Origin: Planctomycetota bacterium
Lineage (GTDB): Bacteria > Planctomycetota > UBA1135 > GCA-002686595
NCBI GenBank assembly: GCA_012959785.1
Contig: DUCM01000005.1
Coordinates: 338,419-402,418, forward strand
Direction: 5' to 3'
Length of the DNA stretch: 64,000 bases
In this document: one piece after another, positions 46,912 through 55,489 of the stretch
Numbering within the stretch: position 1 is the stretch's first letter
Layout: every line of letters begins with the position of its first letter
Program-made: the position numbers and the translations under genes
The notes under the pieces: model-generated
What the model was told of the DNA's origin: nothing
Seen by the model: the letters and a program-made list of their open reading frames with translations, nothing else
Databases searched by the model: none

Positions 46912-48702
46912 CTACTCGGCGAGTTCCTCTAACTCTTCCCAGCGGCGGTAGGCCTCTTCGAGGTCATCGCCGAGGGCCTCAAACACGGCTGTGTCGGCGG
47001 CGATCTCCGTGCCTTCGCGGCGGTAGAACTCCGGCGCGGTCATGGCCTGCTCTATTTCGGCGCGGGAGGTTTCCAGTTCCTCGATGCGTTCGGGCAAGCC
47101 CGCCAGTTCGTGCTTTTCCTTGAAGGTTCTGCGCCGTGGTCCGGCCCGCTCGTTGCGCACCCGTTTGGCCTTGGGCACGGCGCGCGGCGCCACGGCCTCG
47201 CTCTCCTCGCGCAGCGTCCGGCGCCAGTCGGAGTAGCCGCCCACATATTCTCTACAGCGCCCGTCTCCTTCGAAAACCAGGGTGGAGGTGACCACGCGGT
47301 CGAGAAACTCACGGTCGTGGCTGACAACGAGCAGGGTGCCATCAAACTCCACCAGGAGCTCCTCCAGGAGTTCGAGGGTCTCCACATCGAGGTCGTTGGT
47401 AGGCTCGTCGAGGACCAGCAGGTTGCACGGCCGAGCCAGAAGCCGCGCCAGTTGCAAGCGGTTGCGTTCACCACCCGAGAGCGCGGTGATGGGGCCACGG
47501 GCAACTTCCGGCGAGAAGAGAAAGTCGGAGAGGTAGCCAAGAATGTGGCGCGAGTGGCCGGCCACTGTGATCGTGTCGGCGTGGTCGGCGACATTTTCCT
47601 GGACGGTCTTGTTCTCATCCAGGGTCGAGTGCAGTTGATCGAAGCGCCCCACCCGCACCCCGGTCCCGGTGGCGACTGTGCCAGCGTCCGGTTCGAGTTC
47701 TCCGAGGAGCACACTCAGGAGAGTCGACTTGCCCGCACCATTGGGCCCCACGATGCCAATGCGGTCGCCGCGTTGAACATCGAGAGTCACGCCGTCGAGG
47801 ACTTTCAAGTCCCCGTAGGAGACCGAGATGTCCTTGGCGCGCAGGACGAGCCGGCCGCTGCGACCGGCCTGGTTGACCTCGGCCTTGGTGCGCGCCACCA
47901 CATCGCGGCGCGCGGCGCGATCGATACGCATGGCCTTCAAGGCCCGCACGCGTCCCTGGTTGCGGGTGCGCCGAGCCTTGACGCCCCGTCGCAACCAGGC
48001 CTCCTCGCTGGCCAGGTGTTTGTCGAACTGGGCGTTCTGGTTTTCCTCCGCCAGAAGTTCGGCCTCGCGGCGCTCAAGGTAGGCGCTCCAGCCCAAGGAG
48101 TAGCTCGCCAGCCGGCCGCGGTCGAGATCCAGGATACGGGTGGCCAGACGCCTCAGAAAGACGCGGTCGTGGGTCACGAAGACTAGTGCACCCTGACGAC
48201 GCAGCAGATGTTCCTCGAGTTGCAACACGGCCTCTATGTCGAGGTGGTTGGTGGGCTCATCGAGGATCAGGAGATCGGGTTCGAGCACCAGCGCGCGAGC
48301 CAGGGCGACCCTCCGTTGGGCGCCAGCCGAGAGGTTCTCCACGGAGGCGCCGGGGTCCAAACCGAGGTCCCCCAGCACGCGCTCGATGCGTTCCGCCTCC
48401 TGCCAACCGTGTTCGAGATCGAGTTCGCAAAGAGCCGCCGACAGGTGGCTCTTGACCGAACCGCTGAGGTTGCCGGGGAGGTTCTGTTCGAGGGTGGCAA
48501 GGACCAAACCGCTGCGCCGCCGGATAACTCCTGAATCGGCCTTGAGGGTGCCAGCGAGGATTTGGAGCAGGGTCGACTTGCCCGTGCCGTTGCGACCCAC
48601 GAGCCCGATCCGTTCGCCCCGCTCGACCTCTAGCTGGACGCCCTCCAAGAGTTGCGGACCGCCCCACGAGTGGCAGATGTCCTTGAGTCCGAGTTCGCTC
48701 AT
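46912..48702 (-). CDS. ABC-F family ATPase (Uup-like)
   Basis: 596 aa, two ATP-binding cassettes and no membrane helices. Cassette 1: GLVGRNGTGKSTLLQILAG, then LSAGAQRRVALARAL and LLILDEPTNHLDIEAV. Cassette 2: GIVGPNGAGKSTLLSVLL, LSGGERNRLQLARLL and LLVLDEPTNDLDVETLELL. The linker has an arm with EEAWLRRGVKARRTRNQGR, the pattern of the Uup subgroup, and the C-terminus is a charged coiled coil. ABC-F proteins act on ribosomes or DNA-related processes. Six bases after the helicase gene stop, so co-transcribed with it. Confidence 0.92.
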   Translation of the reverse strand: MSELGLKDICHSWGGPQLLEGVQLEVERGERIGLVGRNGTGKSTLLQILAGTLKADSGVIRRRSGLVLATLEQNLPGNLSGSVKSHLSAALCELDLEHGWQEAERIERVLGDLGLDPGASVENLSAGAQRRVALARALVLEPDLLILDEPTNHLDIEAVLQLEEHLLRRQGALVFVTHDRVFLRRLATRILDLDRGRLASYSLGWSAYLERREAELLAEENQNAQFDKHLASEEAWLRRGVKARRTRNQGRVRALKAMRIDRAARRDVVARTKAEVNQAGRSGRLVLRAKDISVSYGDLKVLDGVTLDVQRGDRIGIVGPNGAGKSTLLSVLLGELEPDAGTVATGTGVRVGRFDQLHSTLDENKTVQENVADHADTITVAGHSRHILGYLSDFLFSPEVARGPITALSGGERNRLQLARLLARPCNLLVLDEPTNDLDVETLELLEELLVEFDGTLLVVSHDREFLDRVVTSTLVFEGDGRCREYVGGYSDWRRTLREESEAVAPRAVPKAKRVRNERAGPRRRTFKEKHELAGLPERIEELETSRAEIEQAMTAPEFYRREGTEIAADTAVFEALGDDLEEAYRRWEELEELAE

Positions 48703-48708
48703 GAGCGT

Positions 48709-50142
48709 CTAACGGGACCGTCGGCCGCCGCCCCGGCGGCCGCGACCTCGCCGAGCGCGGCCTCGGCCGCTGCCCGTGCGGCCAGCAGAACCAGGGCCGC
48801 CACGGCCTCTGCCTCGGCCTCTACCGCTGCTGCCGCCGCTGCCGGTGCCAAGGCTGCTACCGCTGTCACGACTACGACAACCATCGCTAGCGCTCTCAAC
48901 ACCCGAGCTGCCGCCGCGACCGCGGCGTCCACGGCCGCGCCCTCGACCCCGTCCGCGAGCTGTGCTCAGGGGCTCTGCCTCCTCGCCGCCGAAGGAGCGC
49001 AAGCGCACCCGGGGGATACTCGAGCCGATGCGGCGCTCGATGTCCCGCACCATGGGGAAGTCCTCGTGGGTCACGAAGGTCAAGGCCTTGCCGCTCATCT
49101 CGGAGCGGCCGGTGCGGCCGATGCGGTGGGTGTAAGCATCGGGCGTGCCGGGCACATCGTAGTTGACCACATGGCTCACATGGGCCACATCGATGCCACG
49201 GGCGGCGATGTCGGTGGCCACGAGCACATCGTACGTGCCCACACGAAAACCCTCCATGGCCCGCACACGCTGGGCCTGGGACATGTTGCCCTGGAGCGCC
49301 ACGGCGTTGTGGCCATTGCTCGTGAGCTTCTTCGCCAGTTGCTTTGCGCGGTGCTTGGTGCGCAGGAAAACGATCCCCGAACGAAAATCGTCGCCTTCGA
49401 GCACATGAATCAAAAGCCGCGTCTTCTGGGCGCTCTCCACGGGGTAGAGGGCGTGCTCGATGGTCTCGGCGGGCATCGAGTGCGCCAGCTCGATGCGTTT
49501 CGGCCGGCGCAGGATCGAATCCGCGAGATGATTGATCTCGCGCGGCATGGTCGCGGAGAAGAGCAGGTTCTGGCGCCGCTCGGGGAGCACGGCCAGGATC
49601 TTCTTGATCGCAGGCAAGAAGCCCATGTCGAGCATGTGATCGGCTTCGTCAAGAACCAGGGCCTCGACCCGTGAGAGGTCCACCCGGCGCTGGCTGTGAA
49701 GGTCGAGCAGTCTGCCGGGGCAGGCCACCACAATTTCCGGCCGCGCTTTCAGGGCGCGAATCTGTTTGTTGGCGGGCACGCCGCCGAAGACCGTCACGGC
49801 TCGCAGCCCGGTGTACTTCACAAGCAGTTCGATCTCCTTGTGGATCTGCGCCGCGAGTTCCCGGGTGGGAGCCAGGATCAATACTCGCGGTCCCGCTCCG
49901 CCGCCGCGGCTGTGCATGAGTCTTTCGGCCAGAGGCAGCGCAAAGGCCGCGGTCTTGCCCGTTCCTGTCTGGGCCAAACCCAGGATGTCGCGCCCCTCCA
50001 CAGCCGGGCCGATGGCCTGGGCCTGGATCGGCCGGGGATCCACAAAGCCCGCCTCGCTGATGCCCCGCAATAGCTTGGACCCCAGACCAAAAGTCTTGAA
50101 GCCCGATTGCGCCTGCCCGTGTGTCTTGTCCTGCCCGCCCAT
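48709..50142 (-). CDS. DEAD-box RNA helicase (RhlE-like) with long RG-rich tail
   Basis: 477 aa from the ATG at 50142; an in-frame TTG at 50163 would add seven. Helicase motifs in order: Q-motif DPRPIQAQAIG, LAQTGTGKTAAFALPLA, PTRELAAQI, VLDEADHMLDMGF, FSATMP, ATDIAARGIDVAHV and HRIGRTGR. The last 86 residues are an almost pure Arg/Gly/Ser tail with about 15 RG dipeptides (ARGRGRGRGRGRRGRGG and a second block near the end). RG-rich tails bind RNA, promote condensates, and in eukaryotes are the main substrates of type I PRMTs. A PRMT-like gene lies 2.5 kb away. Upstream of the ABC-F gene, same operon. Confidence 0.95.
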   Translation of the reverse strand: MGGQDKTHGQAQSGFKTFGLGSKLLRGISEAGFVDPRPIQAQAIGPAVEGRDILGLAQTGTGKTAAFALPLAERLMHSRGGGAGPRVLILAPTRELAAQIHKEIELLVKYTGLRAVTVFGGVPANKQIRALKARPEIVVACPGRLLDLHSQRRVDLSRVEALVLDEADHMLDMGFLPAIKKILAVLPERRQNLLFSATMPREINHLADSILRRPKRIELAHSMPAETIEHALYPVESAQKTRLLIHVLEGDDFRSGIVFLRTKHRAKQLAKKLTSNGHNAVALQGNMSQAQRVRAMEGFRVGTYDVLVATDIAARGIDVAHVSHVVNYDVPGTPDAYTHRIGRTGRSEMSGKALTFVTHEDFPMVRDIERRIGSSIPRVRLRSFGGEEAEPLSTARGRGRGRGRGRRGRGGSSGVESASDGCRSRDSGSSLGTGSGGSSGRGRGRGRGGPGSAGRTGSGRGRARRGRGRRGGGRRSR

Positions 50143-50410
50143 ATGACTCTTCGTCGAAACCAATAAAAAATAGAGTGGGGAGGAGGTGAAAGTGGGCGCC
50201 GATTGGCTGGGACGGAAGGCTTCGCCTGCAAGCTGCGGCGCCCAGCAGCCTAACCCAAGCCGTCACTCAATGAGTACTGGAGAGTCCGGAATCGGCGAGG
50301 CAATCGGGCCTCCTTTCCAAAGCTGCCCCCGAGCAGGCCTCGCGCTCAAAAGCCCGAGTGAGGCACGGCGCCCTCGAAAGTATGGCGGCCAATGACTATC
50401 CTCTGCCCCC

Positions 50411-51757
50411 ATGACCGTCGGCCTCAGTCTCGAATCCATCCAGAGCCACGGCATCGTGGGCGCTGGCGGTGCGGGTTTTCCCACCTACCAGAAGCTGAGC
50501 GGCAAGGCAGATGTCGTGATCCTCAACGCGGCTGAGTGCGAGCCCCTCCTGCACAAGGACAAGGAACTGCTGGTGCGCTTCGGCCCCGAGATCATCTTGG
50601 GCCTCCTGCGGGTCGCCGCCCATCTCGGTGCCACGCGGGCGGTGATCGCCATCAAGGAAAAGCACGGCGCGTTGATCGAGGAGCTCAAGCTCAGCAGCGC
50701 TGGATCCCAAACGGGTGGCCTTCTGGAGAGTTGTCCTCTGGAGATCTTCCCCCTGGGGGACTTCTATCCCGCCGGGGACGAGTTCGTCACCGTCTTCGAG
50801 GTCACCGGCCAGGTCATTCCGCCAGGGGGCCTGCCCCTCGATGTGGGCTGCGTAGTGGTCAATGTGGAGACCGTGCTCAACATCGCCCTGGACCAGCCGG
50901 TGACCCACAAGTACCTCTCGGTGGCGGGCGATGTGCCCCGGCCGGTGACAGTGCACGCGCCCGTAGGGCTCTCCTTTGGCGATCTTCTGCGCGGCACAGG
51001 TGTGGATCCCAAGCAGGTCGGCCATGTGCTCGTGGGCGGCGTGATGATGGGCCACTTGATGGAGAGCTTCAGCGAGGTGGTGACCCGCACAACCGGCGCC
51101 CTCTTGTGTTTCCCAAAGGGCCACTCGGCACCTGGGCGCTACGCCACGCCGGACCCGATCAAGGCACGCATCGGGCGCTCGGCCTGCGATCAATGCAGCT
51201 TCTGCACCGAGATGTGCCCGCGCTATCTCCTCGGCCACCCCATCGAGCCCCACCGCGCCATGCGCGCTCTCGGTTTCCAAGAACTCGGTGAGTCCCAACT
51301 TTTGGGCAACGCTTTTTGTTGCGAGTGCAACTTGTGTTCGCTCTACGCCTGCCCCGAGGACCTGTTCCCCATGAATGCCTGCCGCGACGACAAGCCACGC
51401 ATCCGCGCCGCGGGCATCGAGCACCCCTTGAAGGGCAACTCACAGCTGAAGCCCCACAGCATGCGTGACTTCCGCCGCATCCCGGTCTCGAGCCTGATCA
51501 AGAAGCTCGGCCTCAGCGACTTCGAAAACGCAGGACCTTTGGTCGATGTCGATTGGACTCCCGACTTGTTGCGCGTGCCCCTGAAGATGCACATCGGCGT
51601 CGCTGCCGAGGCCATAGTCAAACCCGGGGCACAAGTGGCCCGTGGCGATGTCATCGCTCGCCCGCCCGCGGATCAGCTCGGCGTCCCCATCCATGCCCCC
51701 TGCAACGCCAGCGTCCACGCCGTCGGGACCAGCATCGAGTTGCACCCCCTCTACTGA
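50411..51757 (+). CDS. PduS-like flavin/Fe-S electron-transfer protein (RnfC-related)
   Basis: 448 aa, close to Salmonella PduS (451 aa). N-terminal NADH/flavin site IVGAGGAGFPTYQKLSG, then NAAECEPLLHKDKELL, the RnfC-like signature. An SLBB-like domain follows (about residues 155-240). Two 4Fe-4S motifs: Cys259-x2-Cys262-x2-Cys265-x3-Cys269 (CDQCSFCTEMCP), and Cys303, 304, 306, 309, 314 (CCECNLCSLYACP). In Pdu microcompartments PduS reduces cobalamin using NADH. The next gene, six bases on, encodes a PduT-like shell protein, so electrons may cross a shell. No other pdu genes are here. Confidence 0.9.
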   Translation: MTVGLSLESIQSHGIVGAGGAGFPTYQKLSGKADVVILNAAECEPLLHKDKELLVRFGPEIILGLLRVAAHLGATRAVIAIKEKHGALIEELKLSSAGSQTGGLLESCPLEIFPLGDFYPAGDEFVTVFEVTGQVIPPGGLPLDVGCVVVNVETVLNIALDQPVTHKYLSVAGDVPRPVTVHAPVGLSFGDLLRGTGVDPKQVGHVLVGGVMMGHLMESFSEVVTRTTGALLCFPKGHSAPGRYATPDPIKARIGRSACDQCSFCTEMCPRYLLGHPIEPHRAMRALGFQELGESQLLGNAFCCECNLCSLYACPEDLFPMNACRDDKPRIRAAGIEHPLKGNSQLKPHSMRDFRRIPVSSLIKKLGLSDFENAGPLVDVDWTPDLLRVPLKMHIGVAAEAIVKPGAQVARGDVIARPPADQLGVPIHAPCNASVHAVGTSIELHPLY

Positions 51758-51762
51758 ATCCC

Positions 51763-52326
51763 ATGCCCCCCCCGCCCACATCCCTCGGCATGCTCGAGCT
51801 CTCCTCCATCGGTATCGCCTACCGAGTCGAGGACGCCATGCTCAAAGCCGCCCCCGTAACGCTGCTCGTGGCCCGTACGATTTGCAGTGGCAAGTACATC
51901 GTCATGGTAGGCGGCGATACGGCCGCGGTGGAAGCGAGCGTCGCCGCCGGGCGTGAGCACTCCCAGGAAGCCTTGATCGACGATCTCGTGATCCCCCATG
52001 TCGACCCGCGGCTGTTCCCGGCCATTTCGAGCACGGTTGAACTCAGCGAAGACGACCGCGATGCACTGGGCATCCTCGAGGCCTTCTCGGTGACCGCCAT
52101 CATCGAGGGCGCCGACAGCGCCGTGAAAGCCGCGGATGTCACCCTCTTTTCGATCCATGTGGCCATGGCCATCGGCGGTAAGGGCTTCCTCTTGCTCACT
52201 GGCAGCCTCTCCGATGTGGAAGCAGCCATCTCGGCCGGCGCCGCAGAAATCGCGAAGCGCGGCCTGCTGGTGAGCCGCGTGGTCATTCCGCGCCCCGCGC
52301 CGGAATTGTTCCGCGAGATGATTTAG
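51763..52326 (+). CDS. PduT-like tandem-BMC shell protein
   Basis: 187 aa from the ATG at 51763. Two BMC domains in tandem (BMC-T): LGMLELSSIGIAYRVEDAML with ARTICSGKYIVMVGGD, and ALGILEAFSVTAIIEGADSA with HVAMAIGGKGFLLLTG. The sequence follows Salmonella PduT closely, including the Cys in TICSGKY (about residue 40) that in PduT holds a 4Fe-4S cluster at the trimer pore. Ends GLLVSRVVIPRPAPELF. Predicted pseudohexameric shell or electron-relay protein partnered with the PduS-like product. Its stop overlaps the convergent PEP-binding gene by four bases. Confidence 0.93.
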   Translation: MPPPPTSLGMLELSSIGIAYRVEDAMLKAAPVTLLVARTICSGKYIVMVGGDTAAVEASVAAGREHSQEALIDDLVIPHVDPRLFPAISSTVELSEDDRDALGILEAFSVTAIIEGADSAVKAADVTLFSIHVAMAIGGKGFLLLTGSLSDVEAAISAGAAEIAKRGLLVSRVVIPRPAPELFREMI

Positions 52327-55292
52327 CCCGGTTTCACAATCACGCCGCGTCGCTCGCTGGCTGATATGCGCACATCCAGGGGCGCCTTGAGGGTGATGTG
52401 GCGGGTGAACTCGGTGGCCTCGGCCGCGGGCTGCTGGCGCAGCCAGTTCCAGTCCACGCTCTCACCCTCGGCATCGGGGTTGACCGTGAAGTAACCCACG
52501 CCGCTTGAGGAGAGGTTCTGGAAGAAGTGCGTGCCCTGGGAGGGATCGACGCGCAGGTCCTTGAAGCCTGACTCGACGATCACCCGCGCGCCGCTGATTT
52601 GGTTCCAGGTCACGGGGATGCCCAGAAAGTGATCCGCCGAACCCCAGCGCCCCACTCCTATCAAGGCGTAGGGCCTGCCCTCGGCGCGCAGGGCGGCATC
52701 GAAGCGCGCCACCTCGGCGGCGATCTCCACGCTGCGGCTGCGCTCGAAAGACTCGACATCCACCACCACGATATCCGCCAGGCCCTCGATGCGGCCGTTG
52801 CCCAAAACGCGCCCGCTCTGGCACAGGAGGGTCTCGCCAGCGAGGTCCCCCAATTCCACCGCCTCGCGTTCGGAACTGACCGCCAGGGGCCGCATTTGCA
52901 GGAACGAAAACTGCGGTCGTTTGCCCCCGCGACCCAGACAACCGGCAAATTCGATCTCCACGGGAGCGCCGGTTCCCTGCTGGCAGCGCTCGAGCAAGAC
53001 GCGCAGGATCTCGGCCAGGGGGTAGGACTCGTGCTTGAGAATCTCTGCGAAGCTCACCAGGCGCACACCCGCCCGAGAGAGGCCGTCTACGATGCGGTCG
53101 TCCTCGGGCAGGTAGGTCGACCCCAAGAAGGTCAAGGTGCCATCCTGCTCGGCCACTTCGAGGGGGTAGTGGCGCAGGCCCACCAAGTCGGTGACACGCT
53201 TGCGAGGGTCGAGGTCCAGGGCCCAGAAGGCCCGCTGTGAGTTTTGGAGCGCCGCCTCCACCGAGGAGAAGCTGACCTGTCCGCGGGGGTAGCGCGGACA
53301 GAAACGCAAGCAGGGGCTGCCGTCCACCACCGTGCGGCCCATGCCGAGAGCCACAGCCACCACGCCATCCTCGGGGGCGTGGCCGGGCTCGGGGTAGTGG
53401 TTGTAGGAACGCGCCACGCCAGAAAAATCCGGGTAGAAGCGCTCGCCATGTTGGCGCCCCACCAGAGCCTGCACCATGACCGCCATCTTCTCTTCCTCGA
53501 GCCGGAAGGAAGTCATGGAGAGGAAGTCCTTGGCCTTGGCCGAGAAGGTCGAGGCGTAGACGCTCTTGATCGCGTTCTTGACCCGCTCCAGGCGCACATC
53601 CGCATTGCCGTCGTTGTTGGCCAGGAAATGGGTGCGATAGACCCCGGCGAAGGGTTGCGCCAAGGAGTCCTCGAGCAAGCTCGAGGAGCGCACCGCCAGG
53701 GGATACTTGACCCGTTGCAGGAACGAGCGCAAGTCCGCCACGGCCGCCCGGGGAAAGGGCGCCGCCAGAAACATCTCCAGGATTTTCTCGTCGGGGTTCT
53801 CACCCACGGCGAATTCCTGGATCCACTCGTACTGCAAGAACTCGTCGTAGGTGCCCGTGCCGAAGACGACTGAAGGCGGCACATGGATTTCCACGGAAGG
53901 AAATGTCTTGTCGATGCCCGTGGCCCGCAAGAGGCGGTTGCCAAAGGCCAGGCCGCGGGCCTTGCCCCCCAGGGACCCCTCGCCCACCCGCGTCAGCCCC
54001 ACGCTGGGGTCGAAATTGCCACGGTCGAACTCGGCGATTACGGTGCGGTTGCGCTGTTCGCGAGAGTCGCGGATGGCCTCGCTGGCGAAGCGCCGCAAGG
54101 CATCGACATCCTCGAAATCCCCCACGCTCTTGGAACGCAAACCCGCAGCCAGCTCGAGTTCCGTGCGCGCCTTGAGCCACAGAGAGAAGTGATTGCGACT
54201 AGCATGGTGGACCAGGCTGGCTTCGGGCACATCCAGAATGCGCTCGGCCAACTCGCGCAGGTCGCGGGCCTTGGCGATCACCGGGCCATCGGGCATGCGG
54301 AAAGTGAAATCCCCGAAGCCAAAGCGCCGGGTCAAGATTTCGCGCAAGTCGCTGAGCAAGGTGGGCGACCCCTTGAGCAGGAACGAGGCTCGAATCTCCG
54401 CCGCCAGGGCACGGTTCTCGGGCACGCTCGACTGCATCACGATGCGGATGTCGCTGCGCCGTTTGAGAACCTCGCCGCAGAGGGTCAGGCCGGCATGCTT
54501 GTCCAGCTGGCCCTCGCTTGGAAACTCAAAATCCGAGATGATCCCCAGGGTCTGACTCTCGTAGCTAATGAAGTCATCCCAAGCATCCTCGTAGTTCTCC
54601 GAGAGCAAGACCTTGGGTCGCGCCCGCATGCGCATCATCTTCTGCGAGAGCGAGAGGTCCTCGGACAAGAGCGCCAGGGTGTGGCGCAATAGCTCGGCGT
54701 AGATGGCTGGCAAGAATGACGAGTAGTAGCGCACATTGTCCTCAACCAAGAGGATCACAGGCACCCCCGCCAGACCCGTGTCGGTGGCAACATTCATGCG
54801 GTCCTCGACACTTTTCACCATGGCCAGGAAGATGCGTACATCGCCCTGCCAGAGGAAAACGCGCTCGAGGACACTGGTGTCGTTGTGCGCCTGAAAACTG
54901 CGCAACTCGTGACCCGAGTAGGCGAGAGCGATCACGGGCTGTAGGTAGCCGCGCTCCGCCATGGTGAGAGCCAGCTGCACCGCACTCTGGCCGCCCAGAT
55001 CAAGGCTCGCGACCACTAGATCGAAGTTGGAGTCGTCTGCCAGAAGCTCGAGCGCCTCGGCACCCGTGGAGACCCGCAGGATGTCGGGGAAATGACTCAG
55101 GTTGAGGGCCAGGAAGTGCGTCAGCAGCGTTTCCTGCAACTGCCCCTCCTCCGACATGATGAAGGAGTCATACAGGCTGGACACCAGCAGGATGCGACTC
55201 ACGCGTCGCCGCATGAGGGTCTGGAAGCTCTGCGGCGCGCTGTACGGCGCGGGCTCGTCTGGATCCGACGCGGAAGCGCTCATGGGCCCCAT
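52323..55292 (-). CDS. Receiver-like / PEP-pyruvate-binding domain protein
   Basis: 989 aa (ATG at 55292; another at 55283). The N-terminal about 300 residues hold two receiver-like segments: RRVSRILLVSSLYDSFIMSE and VPVILLVEDNVRYYSS. From about residue 440 the protein has the PEP synthase/PPDK nucleotide-binding domain: EGSLGGKARGLAFGNRLL, VRSSSLLEDSLAQPFAGVY and, further on, CLRFCPRYPRG and FLQMRPLA. I find no phosphohistidine swivel motif (G-G-x-x-S-H type) and no PEP-utilising barrel, so it cannot be a full PEP synthase. Function unknown; perhaps a sensor or regulator of phosphotransfer. Converges with the BMC gene. Confidence 0.85.
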   Translation of the reverse strand: MGPMSASASDPDEPAPYSAPQSFQTLMRRRVSRILLVSSLYDSFIMSEEGQLQETLLTHFLALNLSHFPDILRVSTGAEALELLADDSNFDLVVASLDLGGQSAVQLALTMAERGYLQPVIALAYSGHELRSFQAHNDTSVLERVFLWQGDVRIFLAMVKSVEDRMNVATDTGLAGVPVILLVEDNVRYYSSFLPAIYAELLRHTLALLSEDLSLSQKMMRMRARPKVLLSENYEDAWDDFISYESQTLGIISDFEFPSEGQLDKHAGLTLCGEVLKRRSDIRIVMQSSVPENRALAAEIRASFLLKGSPTLLSDLREILTRRFGFGDFTFRMPDGPVIAKARDLRELAERILDVPEASLVHHASRNHFSLWLKARTELELAAGLRSKSVGDFEDVDALRRFASEAIRDSREQRNRTVIAEFDRGNFDPSVGLTRVGEGSLGGKARGLAFGNRLLRATGIDKTFPSVEIHVPPSVVFGTGTYDEFLQYEWIQEFAVGENPDEKILEMFLAAPFPRAAVADLRSFLQRVKYPLAVRSSSLLEDSLAQPFAGVYRTHFLANNDGNADVRLERVKNAIKSVYASTFSAKAKDFLSMTSFRLEEEKMAVMVQALVGRQHGERFYPDFSGVARSYNHYPEPGHAPEDGVVAVALGMGRTVVDGSPCLRFCPRYPRGQVSFSSVEAALQNSQRAFWALDLDPRKRVTDLVGLRHYPLEVAEQDGTLTFLGSTYLPEDDRIVDGLSRAGVRLVSFAEILKHESYPLAEILRVLLERCQQGTGAPVEIEFAGCLGRGGKRPQFSFLQMRPLAVSSEREAVELGDLAGETLLCQSGRVLGNGRIEGLADIVVVDVESFERSRSVEIAAEVARFDAALRAEGRPYALIGVGRWGSADHFLGIPVTWNQISGARVIVESGFKDLRVDPSQGTHFFQNLSSSGVGYFTVNPDAEGESVDWNWLRQQPAAEATEFTRHITLKAPLDVRISASERRGVIVKPG

Positions 55293-55489
55293 TGGAACGC
55301 CCGAGGTCCTCGACCTCCAGCAGAAAGCTGTAGGACAGAGCCAGGAAACGAGTTGCAGTGTTTGGAGCCCGTTTGCATGAATAATCCGGGCCAGTGAGAC
55401 GGGCAGCGGCCTCCTGTGGCGAGCTCCAAGGCCGCCTCCAGAGGCTCAATCGAGACCTCCAGAAGAGGCTCGAATCCGAGTAGGCGGGC

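Noticed and set aside
48709..48970. Possible simple-sequence repeat array
   Set aside because: The repetitive bases encode the RG-rich helicase tail in frame; it is protein-driven, not a tandem repeat locus or CRISPR.
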